Assembly: GCF_024495425.1 (NCBI RefSeq)
Contig: NZ_JANHJR010000001.1
Span: 558,001 to 622,000 of the forward strand
Direction: 5' to 3'
Length of the DNA: 64,000 bases
Origin: Haloarchaeobius litoreus
Lineage (GTDB): Archaea; Halobacteriota; Halobacteria; Halobacteriales; Natrialbaceae
The notes below the pieces were generated by a model. It was not told the origin of the DNA. It was given only the letters and a program-made list of their open reading frames with translations, and ran no database searches. The translations under genes and the position numbers were made by a program. Shown here piece after piece: positions 62,500-64,000 of this stretch. The first letter of the stretch is position 1. Each line of letters begins with the position of its first letter.

Positions 62500-63459
62500 A
62501 TGACCGACCATCGCGTGCTCGTCGCGGGCGAGACGCTCGTCGACTTCCTCCCCGAGCGCCCCGGCCCGCTCTCCGAGGTGGAGACGTTCGACCGCCGCCC
62601 CGGTGGCGCACCGGCGAACGTCGCGGTCGGGCTCGCCCGGCTCGGACACGTCCCCCTGTTTTGGACACGCGTCGGTGCCGACCCGTTCGGCGGCTTCCTC
62701 GCGGGGGTGCTCGCCGACGAGGGCCTCCCGGCGCGCTTCGTCGAGCGCGACCCCGAGGCGAAGACGACGCTCGCGTTCGTCACGCACGACGAGTCGGGCG
62801 ACCGCGCGTTCACCTTCTACCGCGACGGGACCGCGGACACCCGGTTCGAACCCGGAACGGTGCCCGACGAGGCGCTCGAAGGAGTTGACCGCGTCGTCTG
62901 CGGCGGCGTCCCGCTCGCCACTGGTCGGTCGCGCGAGGCGACCCGTGACCTGCTCGAACGCGCGACCGACGCCGGAGCCGAGACCTGGTTCGACCCCAAC
63001 TACCGCCCCGAGCTCTGGCCGGAGGGCGACTTCGCGGCCGTCGCGGGCGACGCGCTCGCCGACGTGGACGTGCTGAAGGCCACCGAGGGGGAGCTCCCGG
63101 CGCTGGGTCTCGCGGGCGACTCGCCGCGAGCACTCGCCGAGGCAGCAGTCGAACGCGGTCCCCACACGGTTCTCGTCACGCTCGGCGGCGACGGCGCGCT
63201 CGCCCACGCGACCGCCGACGCGTCGTGGGGGCCGGCGACGGTCGAGCACGCGGGGTACGACGTGGACGTGGTGGACACGACGGGTGCCGGCGACGCGTTC
63301 TTCGCCGGCGCCATCGCCCGGGTGACCGCGGGCGATGCGTCTCTCGAATCTGTTCTCTCGTACGCGAACGCGGTGGCGGCCGTGGCGACCACCGCCAGCG
63401 GGGCGATGGCCGCCCTCCCGTCACACGAAACTGTGGTGGCAGTACAGGACTCAGCGTAA
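62500..63459 (+). CDS. PfkB-family sugar kinase
   Basis: This 319-residue ribokinase-type kinase phosphorylates a sugar. It has the N-terminal PfkB motif RPGGAPANVAVGLARLG, the fructokinase-like FDPNYRPELW and the ATP/anion-hole signature DTTGAGDAFFAG with catalytic Asp. Layout is close to fructokinases, so fructose is a reasonable but unproven substrate. ATG 62500 starts MTDHRVLVAGETLVDF. Its stop overlaps the convergent next gene by nine bases. Confidence 0.88.
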   Translation: MTDHRVLVAGETLVDFLPERPGPLSEVETFDRRPGGAPANVAVGLARLGHVPLFWTRVGADPFGGFLAGVLADEGLPARFVERDPEAKTTLAFVTHDESGDRAFTFYRDGTADTRFEPGTVPDEALEGVDRVVCGGVPLATGRSREATRDLLERATDAGAETWFDPNYRPELWPEGDFAAVAGDALADVDVLKATEGELPALGLAGDSPRALAEAAVERGPHTVLVTLGGDGALAHATADASWGPATVEHAGYDVDVVDTTGAGDAFFAGAIARVTAGDASLESVLSYANAVAAVATTASGAMAALPSHETVVAVQDSA

Positions 63460-64000
63460 CGGGTCCGGCCGTGACAGACAGACCTCGTGGCCGACGGCGT
63501 CGTGGTCTCGCGTCGGCCAGTCATCGGTCCGGGTCAGCACCTCGAACCCGTCCGCGGTGACGAGAACGGTGTCCTCGCTCTTGGCACCGCGGACGGTCGG
63601 GTTCCAGGCGTACCCCTGCGGGAGGTGGACCCGGGCCTCGCTCTCGGGCGTCGCGATCCACTCCCGGCCGGCGAAGCCGGCCGCCCCGCCCTGATGGTGG
63701 TTGCGCCACTCGTCGGGGTAGCCGACGGCGTCGTACGCCGCGCGAATCTCCGCGAACACGTCGCCGGCGGTGCCGCCATCGCGCCCGACGGCCTGCGTCG
63801 CGGCCAGTGCGGTCGTCTCGACGCGTGCGGCGGCGTCGTGACGCTCGGCGAGCCAGTCCGGTTCGTCGAACGCGACGGTGCGGGTGCAACTCGCCGCGAG
63901 GCCGCCTCGGGTCGCCGTCACGGAGACGAGCGCGTAGCCGTCGAGGCTGGCGTCGGTCGGCGTGTAGTGGCGGTACGACTGCGCGCGCCGCTCGCCGCCG
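63451..64000 (-). CDS. M24-family metallopeptidase-like protein (N-terminus outside window)
   Basis: About 183 C-terminal residues are visible, open to the window edge. They include YDAVGYPDEWRNHHQGGAAG with His residues of the M24 creatinase/Xaa-Pro-peptidase type fold, WNPTVRGAKSEDTVLVTADG with a Glu-containing strand typical of the last metal ligand region, and GFEVLTRTDDWPT. Haloarchaeal proteins of this type are Xaa-Pro aminopeptidase-like, but full metal-site conservation cannot be judged from the fragment. Confidence 0.7.
   Translation of the reverse strand, partial: GGERRAQSYRHYTPTDASLDGYALVSVTATRGGLAASCTRTVAFDEPDWLAERHDAAARVETTALAATQAVGRDGGTAGDVFAEIRAAYDAVGYPDEWRNHHQGGAAGFAGREWIATPESEARVHLPQGYAWNPTVRGAKSEDTVLVTADGFEVLTRTDDWPTRDHDAVGHEVCLSRPDPLR

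Overview
The window is about two-thirds G+C and reads as the chromosome of a halophilic archaeon (class Halobacteria). The proteins are strongly acidic, there are many Tat-type lipoprotein signals (twin arginine followed by a Cys lipobox), archaeal TATA boxes lie about 25-30 nt upstream of several starts, and the gene set includes TFB, the beta subunit of aIF2 with a TRAM tail, NucS, HTH_10 and TrmB regulators, and PAS-rich histidine kinases. I found no rRNA, tRNA, CRISPR array, intact insertion sequence or replication origin. The species cannot be told from the sequence alone.

1-12.2 kb: end of an unknown gene, a broken secreted-protein gene, msrA, a large PAS/GAF histidine kinase, an aldo/keto reductase, small membrane or unknown genes, a DUF4382 lipoprotein, a 5-formyl-THF cyclo-ligase-like protein, a TrmB-like regulator, a TFB gene behind nested inverted repeats, and a D-xylose dehydrogenase-like gene. 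12.2-19.1 kb: a membrane metallopeptidase-like protein, an overlapping HAD phosphatase/class II aldolase pair, a 460-bp non-coding region with a run of hairpins that repeat GGGCA in or beside the loop, a 1128-residue HTH-STAND-TPR protein, and nikR followed directly by a class I glutamine amidotransferase.

19-31 kb: a HerA-like ATPase, a transglutaminase-like lipoprotein, a truncated VirB4/TraC-like remnant beside AT-rich DNA, a BtrH-like protein, two metallo-beta-lactamase-fold hydrolases, an aminotransferase, an SDR, a membrane protein and an FMN hydroxy-acid oxidase. 31-42 kb: a rhodanese-like lipoprotein, a large secreted thermonuclease/lamin-tail protein, a sirtuin, aIF2-beta, an SDR, a thiolase, an HNH-like protein and a tail-anchored coiled-coil protein. 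42-53 kb: two Usp proteins, a VOC protein, an ABC-2 type exporter, a membrane-bound HTH protein, a CaCA exchanger, a truncated SRPBCC gene, mutS, a cupin/zinc-ribbon protein, nucS and a DUF6735-like protein.

53.0-55.6 kb is the most unusual part. An AT-rich insert carries a precursor resembling halocin C8: 283 residues with a C-terminal domain of ten cysteines, followed closely by a membrane protein. It is bracketed by two diverged copies (about 92% identical) of the 3' end of an HTH_10 regulator gene, only one of which is full length. This looks like a bacteriocin cassette inserted into, or exchanged at, the regulator that stands divergently to the histidine-degradation operon hutU-hutG-hutI (55.6-59.5 kb). 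No hutH follows that operon here. The window ends with an MFS transporter, a small acidic protein, a YihY/BrkB membrane protein, a PfkB sugar kinase and a partial M24 metallopeptidase.
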